Below, in pieces: positions 44,593 through 53,835 of a stretch of DNA of 64,000 bases; the first letter of the stretch is position 1; each line of letters opens with the position of its first letter. The notes under the pieces were generated by a model, which saw only the letters and a list, made by a program, of their open reading frames with translations, was not told the origin of the DNA and made no database searches. A program made the position numbers and the translations under genes. The stretch comes from Deltaproteobacteria bacterium. GTDB lineage: Bacteria > Desulfobacterota > Binatia > HRBIN30 > CADEER01. Location: positions 186,001 to 250,000 of the forward strand of contig JAJCZJ010000088.1 in NCBI GenBank assembly GCA_029262455.1. Direction: 5' to 3'.

Positions 44593-45693
44593 TCAAGACA
44601 CCTGCAGTACCGTACGAACCCCGCGTCCAGCCCTGAGATCGGCTGCCGCCTCATTGATTTCGGACAGAGGTCGCCGCCCCGTAATCAAGCCCTCGAAGTC
44701 GAGACGACCCGCTTGCCACAATGCCACGAGTCGCGGGATGTCGCGCCGAGACTGACAGCCTCCCAGCGCGCAACCCATGAGCTTCTTCTCCGACATCGTG
44801 AATAGCGCCGCCGGTCCGAAACTAATCGACTCGTCAATCGGAGCCGCCCCGACACACACCGTCGTGCCCCCGCTCCGCGTCGCCCAGAGACCCGCCTCGA
44901 TGAGAGCTGCGCGGCCCACGGCATCGAACGCATAGTCAGCCCCTATACCGTTGGTCAACTCGTGTACGCGCGTAATCACGTCTTCTTTCGTCGGATCGAT
45001 TTCATCCGTTGCGCCCATCGCCGCCGCGACATCGCGGCGTTCCGAGATCGGGTCCGAGACGATCACCCGCGCTGCGCCGGCCAATCGAGCCCCCTGGACA
45101 ATCGACAGACCAACTCCGCCGAGTCCCATCACAAGAACGGTGGCACCTTCCTCGACCTGGGCGGTATTCAATACAGCCCCAACACCCGTCTGGACAGCAC
45201 AGCCGATGACACAGACGACATCGAGGGGCACCTCGGAATCAATCTTGACGGCGCCAGATTCCGGCGTGACCACCATCTCCGCGAAAGCGCCGACACCGAC
45301 ACCTCGCATCACTTTTTCGCCACCGCGCGCCAGGCCAGTTCGCCCATCGGGCAGCGAGTTCGTCTGGATCCCAGATACGTTGGCACACGTACCAGGCTCT
45401 CCCCTCAGGCACCCATAACAAACACCGCACGCCGGAACTGGGGACAGGATCACGTGGTCTCCCGGCGCCAGCGCATGGACGCCCTCGCCAACCTCCTCAA
45501 CCACCCCCGAAGCCTCGTGCCCTAGGACGATCGGTAGCTCCGCTGGAAATACCCCGTCCATGATGCTGAGATCCGAGTGACAAACTCCACAGTTGCGGAC
45601 CGACACCCGCACCTCGCCGTGACGCGGGTGCTCGATGTCAATGTCTTCGATCGCCAGCGCTTCACCTTGTGTATTCAGGACGGCTGCCTTCAT
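44593..45693 (-). CDS. Zinc-dependent alcohol dehydrogenase
   Basis: This is a medium-chain dehydrogenase with catalytic zinc ligands in NCGVCHSDL and GHEASGVVEEVG, structural zinc cysteines in CGVCYGCLRGEPGTC, and the NAD-binding VLVMGLGGVGLSIVQGA. Length 366 residues with the TGVGAVLNTAQV segment places it near class III or aryl-alcohol type enzymes. It oxidises an alcohol, or a hydroxymethyl adduct, with NAD. It lies 35 bases downstream of the epoxide hydrolase gene on the same strand, so the two may act on related xenobiotic or lipid-derived substrates. Confidence 0.93.
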   Translation of the reverse strand: MKAAVLNTQGEALAIEDIDIEHPRHGEVRVSVRNCGVCHSDLSIMDGVFPAELPIVLGHEASGVVEEVGEGVHALAPGDHVILSPVPACGVCYGCLRGEPGTCANVSGIQTNSLPDGRTGLARGGEKVMRGVGVGAFAEMVVTPESGAVKIDSEVPLDVVCVIGCAVQTGVGAVLNTAQVEEGATVLVMGLGGVGLSIVQGARLAGAARVIVSDPISERRDVAAAMGATDEIDPTKEDVITRVHELTNGIGADYAFDAVGRAALIEAGLWATRSGGTTVCVGAAPIDESISFGPAALFTMSEKKLMGCALGGCQSRRDIPRLVALWQAGRLDFEGLITGRRPLSEINEAAADLRAGRGVRTVLQVS

Positions 45694-45728
45694 CGTCTGT
45701 CTTCCTCCCCAACCCTGCTTCTAATGCC

Positions 45729-46871
45729 CTAGCGAACGCTTCGAAAGAACTTGCGGACGTCGTCCACAAAGACTTCCGGTTGTTCCATTGCGGCAAAGTG
45801 TCCGCCGCGCGCCATCTCAGTCCAGTGCGTGACGTTGTACTGGTTCTCAACCCATTTGCGAGGAAATCTCATGATTTCCTTGGGAAACCGCGCGACGCCC
45901 ACCGGCACTTCGACACGGCCCTCCAACAAGCCGATACGCCCACCCTTGAAGACCTCGTAGTACAGTCTGGTCGACGAAGTAATCGTCTGAGTGACCCAAT
46001 AGATCATGACATTGGTCAACAGGTCATCGCGGTCGAAAACGCTGCTCAAGTCGCCGTCGCAATCGCTCCAGGTGCGAAACTTCTCGATGACCCACGCCGC
46101 CAGTCCAGCCGGCGAGTCGTTCAACCCGAAACCCAGGGTCTGTGGCTTTGTACCTTGAATTTTCTGGTACCCGGCCTCGTCCTGATCCCATTGGGCCATG
46201 TCTGCCACGTCTTTCTTCTCGGACTCCGTCAGCTCCACGGAAGGATCCGGAAAGGCCAGCGGCATGTTCGTGTGAAGGCCGCAAACGTGCTGCCGGTCAA
46301 GGATGGAAAGCTCGGTCGAAACGATCGCTCCCCAATCTCCACCTTGCGCGCCGTAGCGGTCGTACCCGAGACGACTCATCAGGACAGCGAACGCCTCTGC
46401 GATTCGGCGCGCGTCCCATTGACGACTCGCGGTTGGACCGGAAAACCCGTAGCCCGGAAGCGACGGGCACACGACGTGGAACGCATCGGCAGGGTCGCCG
46501 CCGTGTTTCTCCGGCTGCACCAGGGGCCCGAGAATTCGCAAGAACTCCACAATCGATCCGGGCCAACCGTGCGAAATGATGATCGGCAGTGCCGCTTCGT
46601 GCGTCGACCGAAGGTGCAAGAAGTGTATCATCTGACCATCGATCTCCGTACGGAAGTGCGGCAACTCATTGAGCGCCGACTCGTGTTCGCGCCAGTCGTA
46701 CTCGTCCCGCCAATAGGCAAGGATCGATCGCATCTGGTCGAGCTCGGCGCCGTATTCCCAACCAGTGCCAGGGATCTGGTCTGGATACCGCGTCCTTTCG
46801 AGTCGCAACTTGAGATCGTCTAAAACCTCATCCGACACCTCGATACGAAACGGCTCAATAGCTGCGGTCAT
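45729..46871 (-). CDS. Epoxide hydrolase (EHN-type alpha/beta hydrolase)
   Basis: The N-terminal epoxide hydrolase domain (LDDLKLRLERTRYPDQIPGTGWEYG...LAYWRDEYDWREHESALN) precedes the alpha/beta hydrolase core. The core has oxyanion motif ISHGWPGSIVEF, nucleophile Asp in AQGGDWGAIV and catalytic His in GGHFAAMEQPE. It has 380 residues, normal for microsomal-type enzymes. GGGAGGAAA lies directly before the ATG. It opens epoxides to diols in the cytoplasm or at the membrane. It is followed by the alcohol dehydrogenase. Confidence 0.95.
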   Translation of the reverse strand: MTAAIEPFRIEVSDEVLDDLKLRLERTRYPDQIPGTGWEYGAELDQMRSILAYWRDEYDWREHESALNELPHFRTEIDGQMIHFLHLRSTHEAALPIIISHGWPGSIVEFLRILGPLVQPEKHGGDPADAFHVVCPSLPGYGFSGPTASRQWDARRIAEAFAVLMSRLGYDRYGAQGGDWGAIVSTELSILDRQHVCGLHTNMPLAFPDPSVELTESEKKDVADMAQWDQDEAGYQKIQGTKPQTLGFGLNDSPAGLAAWVIEKFRTWSDCDGDLSSVFDRDDLLTNVMIYWVTQTITSSTRLYYEVFKGGRIGLLEGRVEVPVGVARFPKEIMRFPRKWVENQYNVTHWTEMARGGHFAAMEQPEVFVDDVRKFFRSVR

Positions 46872-46979
46872 TTTTCCTCCCAGGGCTCAAACACACGGGG
46901 CCCGACCCTGACCATTTACCGGTCTTAGCGAGAGTTGCATAGTTGTGCGATTTTTGGACGACTGCTTCGCACCCCATCC

Positions 46980-49148
46980 ATGACTTCCTCCGGAACTCGA
47001 AAACACACTTGGATCGCCGCCGCGACTGGAATCGCCGCCACCTTGGTCTCCATCGCGATTTTCTGGTCCTTCGACTCGCCCTGGACCCTGCGCGGGGACA
47101 ACAAGGCGGTGATGTTTCCGATGAACCTCGAAGCCTTCCGAATCTGGAGTTCTGGCCACGTCCCCGAGTGGTCGGATGGCTTCTGGAACGGCCTACCTCT
47201 GTTGGCTGATCCCACTTCGATGAGCCTCTACTGGCCCAACCTCTTCGCATTTCTGCTCACGCCAGAACCCCACCTACGAGCCTACGATCTAGCGACGGCG
47301 TTGCATTCCGGGATCCTGGTCTCGGGCACGGTGACCCTCCTCCGGGTTCTCGGCGTTGGGGTACCCGCATCCCTCTTCGGGGGTATTCTCATCTTCGCCG
47401 CGCCGATGCATGTCTGGTACGCGTCCTCGATGATCACTGGCTACGCTCCGGTGGCTTGGTGGCCCTGGATGTTTCTGGCCGCCGAGATGCTGAGCCGCGA
47501 CGTACCCACCCTTCGGTACTATGTCCTCGGATGGCTCGCGCTCGCGTCGTGCGCAATCGTCTACCCCGAGTTTGCGCTCTACGGCGGTGTCGCTACTTCG
47601 GTCTGGCTCTTGACGCGGAACACCGGGCTCCGACTCCACACCCGCGTGTTCCGAACGATGGTCCTAGGGCTCGGGGGAATTGCGCTCGCGGCCCCGCAAT
47701 TGGTCCCCACGGCCCTGCTCCTGCCGGACACCACCCGCGGTGCCATCGGTGCTGTTGATGGAGACGCCGCGGTCTCGCTCTTCCAAATTGACAGGCTTCT
47801 ATACCCCGGCATTGCCGAGAAGATCCCCTCCTTTGTCGGCATCGCCACCCTCGGATTTGGGCTCGCCGGATTCTCATCACGCCGACCGCGCTCGATGTTC
47901 CTGGGCGTCCTCGCTCTGCTCGCATATCTCCTTGCTATCGCCACCCCACTCTACGATCTCGTCCACTCACTCCCGGTCTTCGAGATCTTTCGGCAGCCGA
48001 TGAAATTCAAACTGCTCAGCGAAATTGCGATCGCGTTACTCGCCGCAATCGGTTTGGACCTCCTACTCGCAAACAAGACCGACCGGGCGCTGCGACGCTG
48101 CGTCGCACTGTTCGCCTGTATGGCAATCGGCGAGAACGTCGCCTACCTCGGACAGCGCATTCCGACCGGTACTCGCCTTCCCGGCGACACAGACGCGCCG
48201 TTCTCAGAGCTCTACGCGAAGATGAATTCGAGCCGCCTGGTACGTCTCGCTCGCGCTCGGCCGAGACCACCCACAACCCGAATCAGCGAAACTGTCAGAT
48301 TGCGGAATATCCCGATGATTCACGAAGTCCCCGTAGCATCGGGCGGACCGAACGCGTTGCTACCCGAACGACATAAGCGGATTCTTTCAGCACTTTTTTC
48401 CGGCCAAGGGCCAACACGGCGGGAGCTGACGCACTTTGGCATCGTCTTCCATCTATCCGAGCATCTGAGACCGAACCGATGGGAAGAGAATCCCTGCCTC
48501 AAAGTAGCCAGCAACCATGAGCTGCTCCTCGTCGGCACGCACAGCGAGAGCTGCCTCTATCTGAACAAGGATCAACCAACCCGCTTCGAGATCGCAGGAC
48601 GACCCGTCCGGGCGGAGAGTCTCGAACTCATGGTCGATAGGCTCGAGCAGAAGCTCCGGGGTGACCGGACGGTACTGACTGCCCGCCGTCAAGAGCCGCT
48701 ATCACTCCAGGCCGAAGAGAATTCGACACCGACCGCGATCGTCGTCCTGCACCACGAGGTCGACAGGGACGTCCAGATCGTGGCCCCTCCCATCGAAGTC
48801 GCGCTCAGGAGACGCGCCCTCGGAAGTGTGAAAATCAGCCAGTACCGCCCGGGCGATATCGAACTCGACGTAGTTACTAAAAAGAGTTCCGGTTTCCTGA
48901 TTGTACGGGAGTCCCTCTTCGAGGGTTGGCAGGCGTTTGTAAACGGCGCGGCCGTCCCGATCTATCCGGCGGCCGGATTGTTCTTCGCCGTACCGGTTCC
49001 TCTCGGCGCAAGCGAAGTGGCGTTGCGGTTCCACTCCCCGGGAGTCCGCGAAGGGGTCCAGGTCGCCCTAGGCTGGATCATTCTAGTTTGCCTTTCCGAA
49101 CTCGCCCGCCGCATCATCAGAGATCGAAGACGCCACCTTGCACAATGA
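46980..49148 (+). CDS. YfhO-like polytopic membrane protein, tandem copy 1
   Basis: This is a 722-residue protein with about ten membrane helices in the first two thirds, including a GT-C-like first loop (SPWTLRGDNKAVMFPMNLEA). The C-terminal soluble domain ends in the YfhO signature: VRESLFEGWQAFVNG, then YPAAGLFFAVPVP and VALRFHSPG. YfhO proteins are GT-C-fold enzymes thought to add sugars from lipid carriers to lipoteichoic acids or glycans in Gram-positives. I start at ATG 46980; the frame extends to 46935. The next gene is a close paralogue beginning at an ATGA overlap. Confidence 0.87.
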   Translation: MTSSGTRKHTWIAAATGIAATLVSIAIFWSFDSPWTLRGDNKAVMFPMNLEAFRIWSSGHVPEWSDGFWNGLPLLADPTSMSLYWPNLFAFLLTPEPHLRAYDLATALHSGILVSGTVTLLRVLGVGVPASLFGGILIFAAPMHVWYASSMITGYAPVAWWPWMFLAAEMLSRDVPTLRYYVLGWLALASCAIVYPEFALYGGVATSVWLLTRNTGLRLHTRVFRTMVLGLGGIALAAPQLVPTALLLPDTTRGAIGAVDGDAAVSLFQIDRLLYPGIAEKIPSFVGIATLGFGLAGFSSRRPRSMFLGVLALLAYLLAIATPLYDLVHSLPVFEIFRQPMKFKLLSEIAIALLAAIGLDLLLANKTDRALRRCVALFACMAIGENVAYLGQRIPTGTRLPGDTDAPFSELYAKMNSSRLVRLARARPRPPTTRISETVRLRNIPMIHEVPVASGGPNALLPERHKRILSALFSGQGPTRRELTHFGIVFHLSEHLRPNRWEENPCLKVASNHELLLVGTHSESCLYLNKDQPTRFEIAGRPVRAESLELMVDRLEQKLRGDRTVLTARRQEPLSLQAEENSTPTAIVVLHHEVDRDVQIVAPPIEVALRRRALGSVKISQYRPGDIELDVVTKKSSGFLIVRESLFEGWQAFVNGAAVPIYPAAGLFFAVPVPLGASEVALRFHSPGVREGVQVALGWIILVCLSELARRIIRDRRRHLAQ

Positions 49149-51328
49149 CCGGCTGTGCCGTCATCGTGACCAACAACGACAAGCGATTTTTCAACCTCCG
49201 GATTGCCGTCGCCGCGGGGCTCGTCGCGAGCCTAACAGCCGCCGCGTTCTTTTGGAGCTTCGACGCACCATGGACTCTGCGCGGCGACAACAAGGCCGTC
49301 ATCTTCCCGATGAATCTCGAGGCCTACCGATTGTGGACATCCGGGTACGCGCCGGAGTGGTCCGACAGCCTATGGAGCGGATTTCCCCTACTCGCCGACC
49401 CCACGTCGATGAGCCTGTATTGGCCGAACCTCCTGGCCTTCCTCGCCACTCCCGAGCCCCACCTCCGTGCTTATGACCTGGCCACCGCAATGCATGCAGG
49501 AATCTTGGTTTCAGGGACCGTTCTATTGATGCGAATACTCGGGGCCGGAGTCACGGCGTCCCTGCTTTCCGGGACCCTCATCCTCTTCGCCCCGATGCAC
49601 GTTTGGTATGCATCAGCGATGCTCACCGGGTACGGCCCAGTGGCCTGGTGGCCTTGGATGTTCGTCGCGGCCGAGATGCTCAGTCGAGATCGCCCGCCGT
49701 TGGTCTACTTGGTGGTCGCGTGGATCGCTCTCGCATCCTGCGCAACGATCTACCCGGAGTTCGCGTTCTACGGCGGAACCATCGCCTCCCTTTGGCTCCT
49801 AACCAGAAGCGCCGGCGCTCGATTTCCGGTTCGCCTGCTGCGCGTCATCCTGATGGGACTCGGCGGTGTGGCGATCGCTGCCCCACAATTGATTCCGACG
49901 ACGCTATTGCTGCCGGACGTCTCACGCGGAACCGACGGAATAGGACAGGATGCCGCCGTCTCCCTGTTCCAATTGGATCGGCTTCTCTATCCGGACACGG
50001 CGGAGAAAATTCCTTCGTTCAGCGGAATTGCCACGTTGACTCTGGCCCTGATCGGCACCGCCTACCGGGGGCCGCGTCGCCTCTTCCTCGGCTTGGTCGC
50101 GGTGCTGACGTACCTAATCGCCATCGGCACCCCGTTCTACGACCTAATCCACTCGCTGCCAATCTTCGAAATGTTCCGACAGCCAATGAAGTTCAAGTTA
50201 CTAAGCGAACTCGCCATCGCCATCCTGGCTGGCTTCGGGTTCGATCAACTGCTCGCGACGTACACCCATCCGACGACGAGACAACTCATCGTGCTGCTGG
50301 CATTCATGGCTGCGTCCGAGAACCTCGCATACATCGGTCCGAGAGCATCGACAGGCAATCAGCTGCCGGGAGACACGGACACGCCGTTTCGTGAAGTCTA
50401 CGAACGCATCCAAGCAAGCCGGTTGCCCTATATCGCGCGAGTACGGCCCCTACCCCCCGGCATTCGCGTCAGCGAGAACGTTGGCTTCCGCAATGTGCCA
50501 ATGATCGACAGGGTCGGCATCGCTGGTGGCGGGCCGCCCGCGATGCTACCGACGCGGCACAAACGCCTCATCGGAGCGTTGTTGAGTGGGTCTGGCCCAA
50601 CCTCAAACGAGCTGACTCACTTCGGCGTCGGATATCACGTCGGACCGTTCATCGAACCGTCACTCTATCACGCGCGGACCTGTCCAAGGTCCGCGCGCGA
50701 AGGGAACTTGCTTCTCGCCGACGCCCGCGGCGACACATGCCTCTATCTCAACAAGATCCAGCCGCGGCTGCACGAAATCGCCGCGAGACCGATCCGGGCG
50801 AATACGATGGAAGAAATGGTCGATGAGCTAGAAAGAAGGCTGCGAGCCGACAGCACTGTGATCACGGCGAGACACCAAGAACCCCTATCGCTCTCGTCAG
50901 AAGCGAACTCAACGCCTGCCACAGTGTTGGTACACCACCACGTAATGAACGGAGCGGTCCAAGTCGTAGCTCCCCCGATCGAGATCGCGCTACGGCAAAA
51001 AGGACTTGGACGAGTCGGGGTCGGCGAATACCGGCCGGGCAACTTCGAAGTCGCAGTGTCGACCAATCGTCCCGCGTTCCTCATCGTCAAAGAGTCTCTG
51101 TACGACGGGTGGCAAGCCTTCGTGAACGACAAACCGGCTCCAATTTACCCAGCGGCTGGTCTATTTTTCGCCGTGCCCGTCGAACCTGGAGAAAACAACG
51201 TCGTTCTGCACTTTCGCTCCCCAGGTTTCCGCAGAGGAATCCAAGTCGCGGCAGCCTGGATCGTACTGGTTTGTATTTGGGAACTTGCCCGCCGGACCAT
51301 CCGCCGCCTACCACGCGAAGCCCCATAA
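49145..51328 (+). CDS. YfhO-like polytopic membrane protein, tandem copy 2
   Basis: This is a paralogue of the preceding gene, with the same topology and many identical blocks, such as LLADPTSMSLYWPNL and ATPEPHLRAYDLATA, and the same C-terminal signature (VKESLYDGWQAFVND, AAGLFFAVPVEPGENNV). The ATG at 49145 overlaps the stop of copy 1 as ATGA, so the two are translationally coupled. The frame extends to 48926, but those residues overlap copy 1. The pair may form a heteromer or act on two related acceptors. The nearby galE could supply UDP-sugars, but that is only an inference. Confidence 0.87.
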   Translation: MTGCAVIVTNNDKRFFNLRIAVAAGLVASLTAAAFFWSFDAPWTLRGDNKAVIFPMNLEAYRLWTSGYAPEWSDSLWSGFPLLADPTSMSLYWPNLLAFLATPEPHLRAYDLATAMHAGILVSGTVLLMRILGAGVTASLLSGTLILFAPMHVWYASAMLTGYGPVAWWPWMFVAAEMLSRDRPPLVYLVVAWIALASCATIYPEFAFYGGTIASLWLLTRSAGARFPVRLLRVILMGLGGVAIAAPQLIPTTLLLPDVSRGTDGIGQDAAVSLFQLDRLLYPDTAEKIPSFSGIATLTLALIGTAYRGPRRLFLGLVAVLTYLIAIGTPFYDLIHSLPIFEMFRQPMKFKLLSELAIAILAGFGFDQLLATYTHPTTRQLIVLLAFMAASENLAYIGPRASTGNQLPGDTDTPFREVYERIQASRLPYIARVRPLPPGIRVSENVGFRNVPMIDRVGIAGGGPPAMLPTRHKRLIGALLSGSGPTSNELTHFGVGYHVGPFIEPSLYHARTCPRSAREGNLLLADARGDTCLYLNKIQPRLHEIAARPIRANTMEEMVDELERRLRADSTVITARHQEPLSLSSEANSTPATVLVHHHVMNGAVQVVAPPIEIALRQKGLGRVGVGEYRPGNFEVAVSTNRPAFLIVKESLYDGWQAFVNDKPAPIYPAAGLFFAVPVEPGENNVVLHFRSPGFRRGIQVAAAWIVLVCIWELARRTIRRLPREAP

Positions 51329-51384
51329 TCCTGAATCAAGTCCGTCGAATCGCCGAACGTCACGCCTCCAAACGACGAGCAGCC

Positions 51385-51401
51385 CGTCGGTCAACCCGAC
51401 G
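51385..51401. terminator. Weak hairpin between convergent genes
   Basis: CGTCGG and CCGACG pair around TCAAC between the YfhO copy 2 and lon genes. There is no T-run on either strand, so intrinsic termination is only possible. Confidence 0.25.
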
Positions 51402-51434
51402 AGCCGCTCGGAACTACTCGCTACCCTTCCAAAA

Positions 51435-53720
51435 TCAAGCCGCCAGAGCCGACGCGGCAGCTTTGTTCTCTAGCGCGATCTCCAGAACCTGATCGATCGA
51501 CCCCAGCGCGTGGAATCGGATCGCCTTGCGCACTTCCTCGGGAACATCTTCCAGGTCCGGCTCATTGCGCTTCGGCAGGATCACATCGGTTAGCCCTGCC
51601 GCATGCGCCGCAAGTACCTTTTGCTTCAGACCACCGATCGGCAGCACCCGGCCGCGCAAGGTCACTTCGCCTGTCATGCCCATGGTGTTCTTCACCGGCT
51701 TGCCCGACAACAGAGACACGAGCGCGGTGACGATTGTCACCCCTGCGCTCGGGCCGTCCTTTGGAATCGCCCCTGCGGGAACGTGAATGTGAAACTCCCG
51801 ATCACGGAGTAAGCTTCTATCGATCCCGAGATCGTCTGCATGGCTTCTCACATAGCTCAACGCAATCTGCGCTGACTCTTTCATCACATCACCGAGCTGG
51901 CCGGTGAGAACGAGTCCGCCTTTTCCTGGCATCGTCGCCACCTCGACAAACAGAACATCACCACCGACGCCGGTTACCGCCAACCCGGTAGCAACACCAG
52001 GAACCGAGGTCCGCGACGCCGGCTCTGTAAAGAACTTCTGGCGACCCAACGCCTCCCGCACCGCCTCGATATCGAGAGTGACCACATCCACATCACCGGT
52101 CGCTACCTTCGTGGCCGTCTTGCGCAACACTTTGCCAAGCTCTCGCTCCAGCTGCCTAACCCCAGCTTCTCTGGTGTACTCGTCGATCACAAGGCGCAAG
52201 ACCTCGTCCGCGACTGCGACCTCGCCTTCTCGCAGCGCGTTCTGCTTGAGCTGACGCGGCATCAGGTAATCGCGCGCAATCGCGGTCTTCTCGACGACCG
52301 TGTAACCGTCGAAACGAATGACCTCCATCCGGTCGAGAAGCGCCGGCGGAATGCTGTCCACGACGTTCGCCGTAGCGAGGAACAGCACGTCCGAAAGATC
52401 GACTTCGATGTCGAGGTAGTGATCGCGAAACGTATGGTTCTGTGAGGGGTCCAGCACCTCGAGCAGCGCAGAGGACGGATCCCCCCGCCAATCGTTCCCG
52501 AGTTTATCTACCTCGTCGAGTAGGATGACCGGGTTCATTGTGCCCGCATCCCGCAAGGCGCGAACCAAACGACCCGGTAGGGCCCCTACATACGTGCGAC
52601 GGTGTCCACGGATCTCCGCTTCGTCGCGCACACCGCCCAGGGCTATGCGCACGAACTCTCGACCAGTCGCGCGAGCAATTGACTCACCAATCGACGTCTT
52701 GCCAGTTCCTGGAGGACCAACGAACGTCAAAACGACACCGGCACGTCGATCGGGTTCGATGCCACGCTCAACACGTAGCTTGCGCACCGCCAAATAGTCG
52801 GTGATGCGCTGCTTGACGTCATCGAGACCGGCGTGATCGTCATCGAGAACACGACGTGCCGCAACCGGATCGAGCGCCTCGTCACTTAGAACACCCCAGG
52901 GCACGGCAACCAGCCAATCGAGATAGCTTCGAATCGTCTGCGACTCGGGGCTCGAGTCGCCCATGCGCTCGAGCCGACCCAACTCACGCTCGGCCTGTTC
53001 ACGCACTTCGTCCGACATTCCCGACTCAGCGATCTGAGTGCGATACTCCTCGATCACCGACTCGTCGTCTTCGCCGAGCTCTTTGCGGATCGACTCCATC
53101 TGCTTGCGCAGCAAATATTCCTTCTGTTGCTTCTGCGCACCGGTGTCGACATCTTCTCGAATTCGCTTTCGCAACTGCAACTCGGTCAGTCGCTCCTGCT
53201 GAAGCTCCAACGCACGCGTCAGTCGCGCCTTGACGTCAATCAACTCCAGCAGCTCGACCTTCTGCGCGTACGACAGGTCCGGCGAGTAGCCCGAAGTATC
53301 CGCAAGAGTTCCCGGTTCCTTGATGTCGCGTACAAACGACGCAATGCGCCCGTCGTCACCACGCAGCTCCAGGATCTCAGCAATCAGCGCACGATACTGG
53401 AGCTCGAGTTCGGCAACCTCTTCCGCCGGCGGGTTCTCGTCGGGCCGTTCATCGACCTCGACACGCAGGTTGCCCTCGCTGTCTGGCTGCGCAGCTCCCG
53501 CGATCCCACGCCGCAGACCCTTGAGGTTAACCGCTCGCACACCGCCGGGCAGCCGCACGGATTGCAGGACCTCTGCAACAATGCCAACCGAGGCAAAGTT
53601 CGTACCTTCGCGCGGTACCAACAGGACGGTGCTCTCGTCACCCACGGAGATCGGTAACGTCACGTCCATCCCGGGAAAAACAACGATATTGTCTGTTGGA
53701 ATCAGTCTTAGAGTCGTCAT
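51435..53720 (-). CDS. lon: ATP-dependent protease Lon
   Basis: This is a 761-residue Lon with an N-terminal substrate domain, a coiled-coil middle (LQQERLTELQLRKRIREDVDTG), Walker A FVGPPGTGKTSIGE near residue 337, and Walker B ILLDEVDKL. The peptidase domain has Ser in PKDGPSAGVT (near 655) and Lys in GGLKQKVLAA (near 697). It degrades misfolded and regulatory proteins in the cytoplasm. The ATG at 53720 gives the standard start MTTLRLIPTDNIVVFPGM; the open frame back to 53858 adds an unlike extension overlapping the next gene's 3' end. Confidence 0.97.
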   Translation of the reverse strand: MTTLRLIPTDNIVVFPGMDVTLPISVGDESTVLLVPREGTNFASVGIVAEVLQSVRLPGGVRAVNLKGLRRGIAGAAQPDSEGNLRVEVDERPDENPPAEEVAELELQYRALIAEILELRGDDGRIASFVRDIKEPGTLADTSGYSPDLSYAQKVELLELIDVKARLTRALELQQERLTELQLRKRIREDVDTGAQKQQKEYLLRKQMESIRKELGEDDESVIEEYRTQIAESGMSDEVREQAERELGRLERMGDSSPESQTIRSYLDWLVAVPWGVLSDEALDPVAARRVLDDDHAGLDDVKQRITDYLAVRKLRVERGIEPDRRAGVVLTFVGPPGTGKTSIGESIARATGREFVRIALGGVRDEAEIRGHRRTYVGALPGRLVRALRDAGTMNPVILLDEVDKLGNDWRGDPSSALLEVLDPSQNHTFRDHYLDIEVDLSDVLFLATANVVDSIPPALLDRMEVIRFDGYTVVEKTAIARDYLMPRQLKQNALREGEVAVADEVLRLVIDEYTREAGVRQLERELGKVLRKTATKVATGDVDVVTLDIEAVREALGRQKFFTEPASRTSVPGVATGLAVTGVGGDVLFVEVATMPGKGGLVLTGQLGDVMKESAQIALSYVRSHADDLGIDRSLLRDREFHIHVPAGAIPKDGPSAGVTIVTALVSLLSGKPVKNTMGMTGEVTLRGRVLPIGGLKQKVLAAHAAGLTDVILPKRNEPDLEDVPEEVRKAIRFHALGSIDQVLEIALENKAAASALAA

Positions 53721-53835
53721 CGGCGGGAAACCTAAGCACGATGCGCTCGATGTCAACGCGCCGGCCGCTTCTACGACCGTGTCAAAAAGGCCGAATGATT
53801 CAACAATTCCCAACAATAACAGTCGGATGACGATT

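Noticed and set aside
45669-46823. 384-codon open frame on the plus strand
   Set aside because: Complement of the epoxide hydrolase gene, which has intact catalytic motifs and a strong Shine-Dalgarno sequence.
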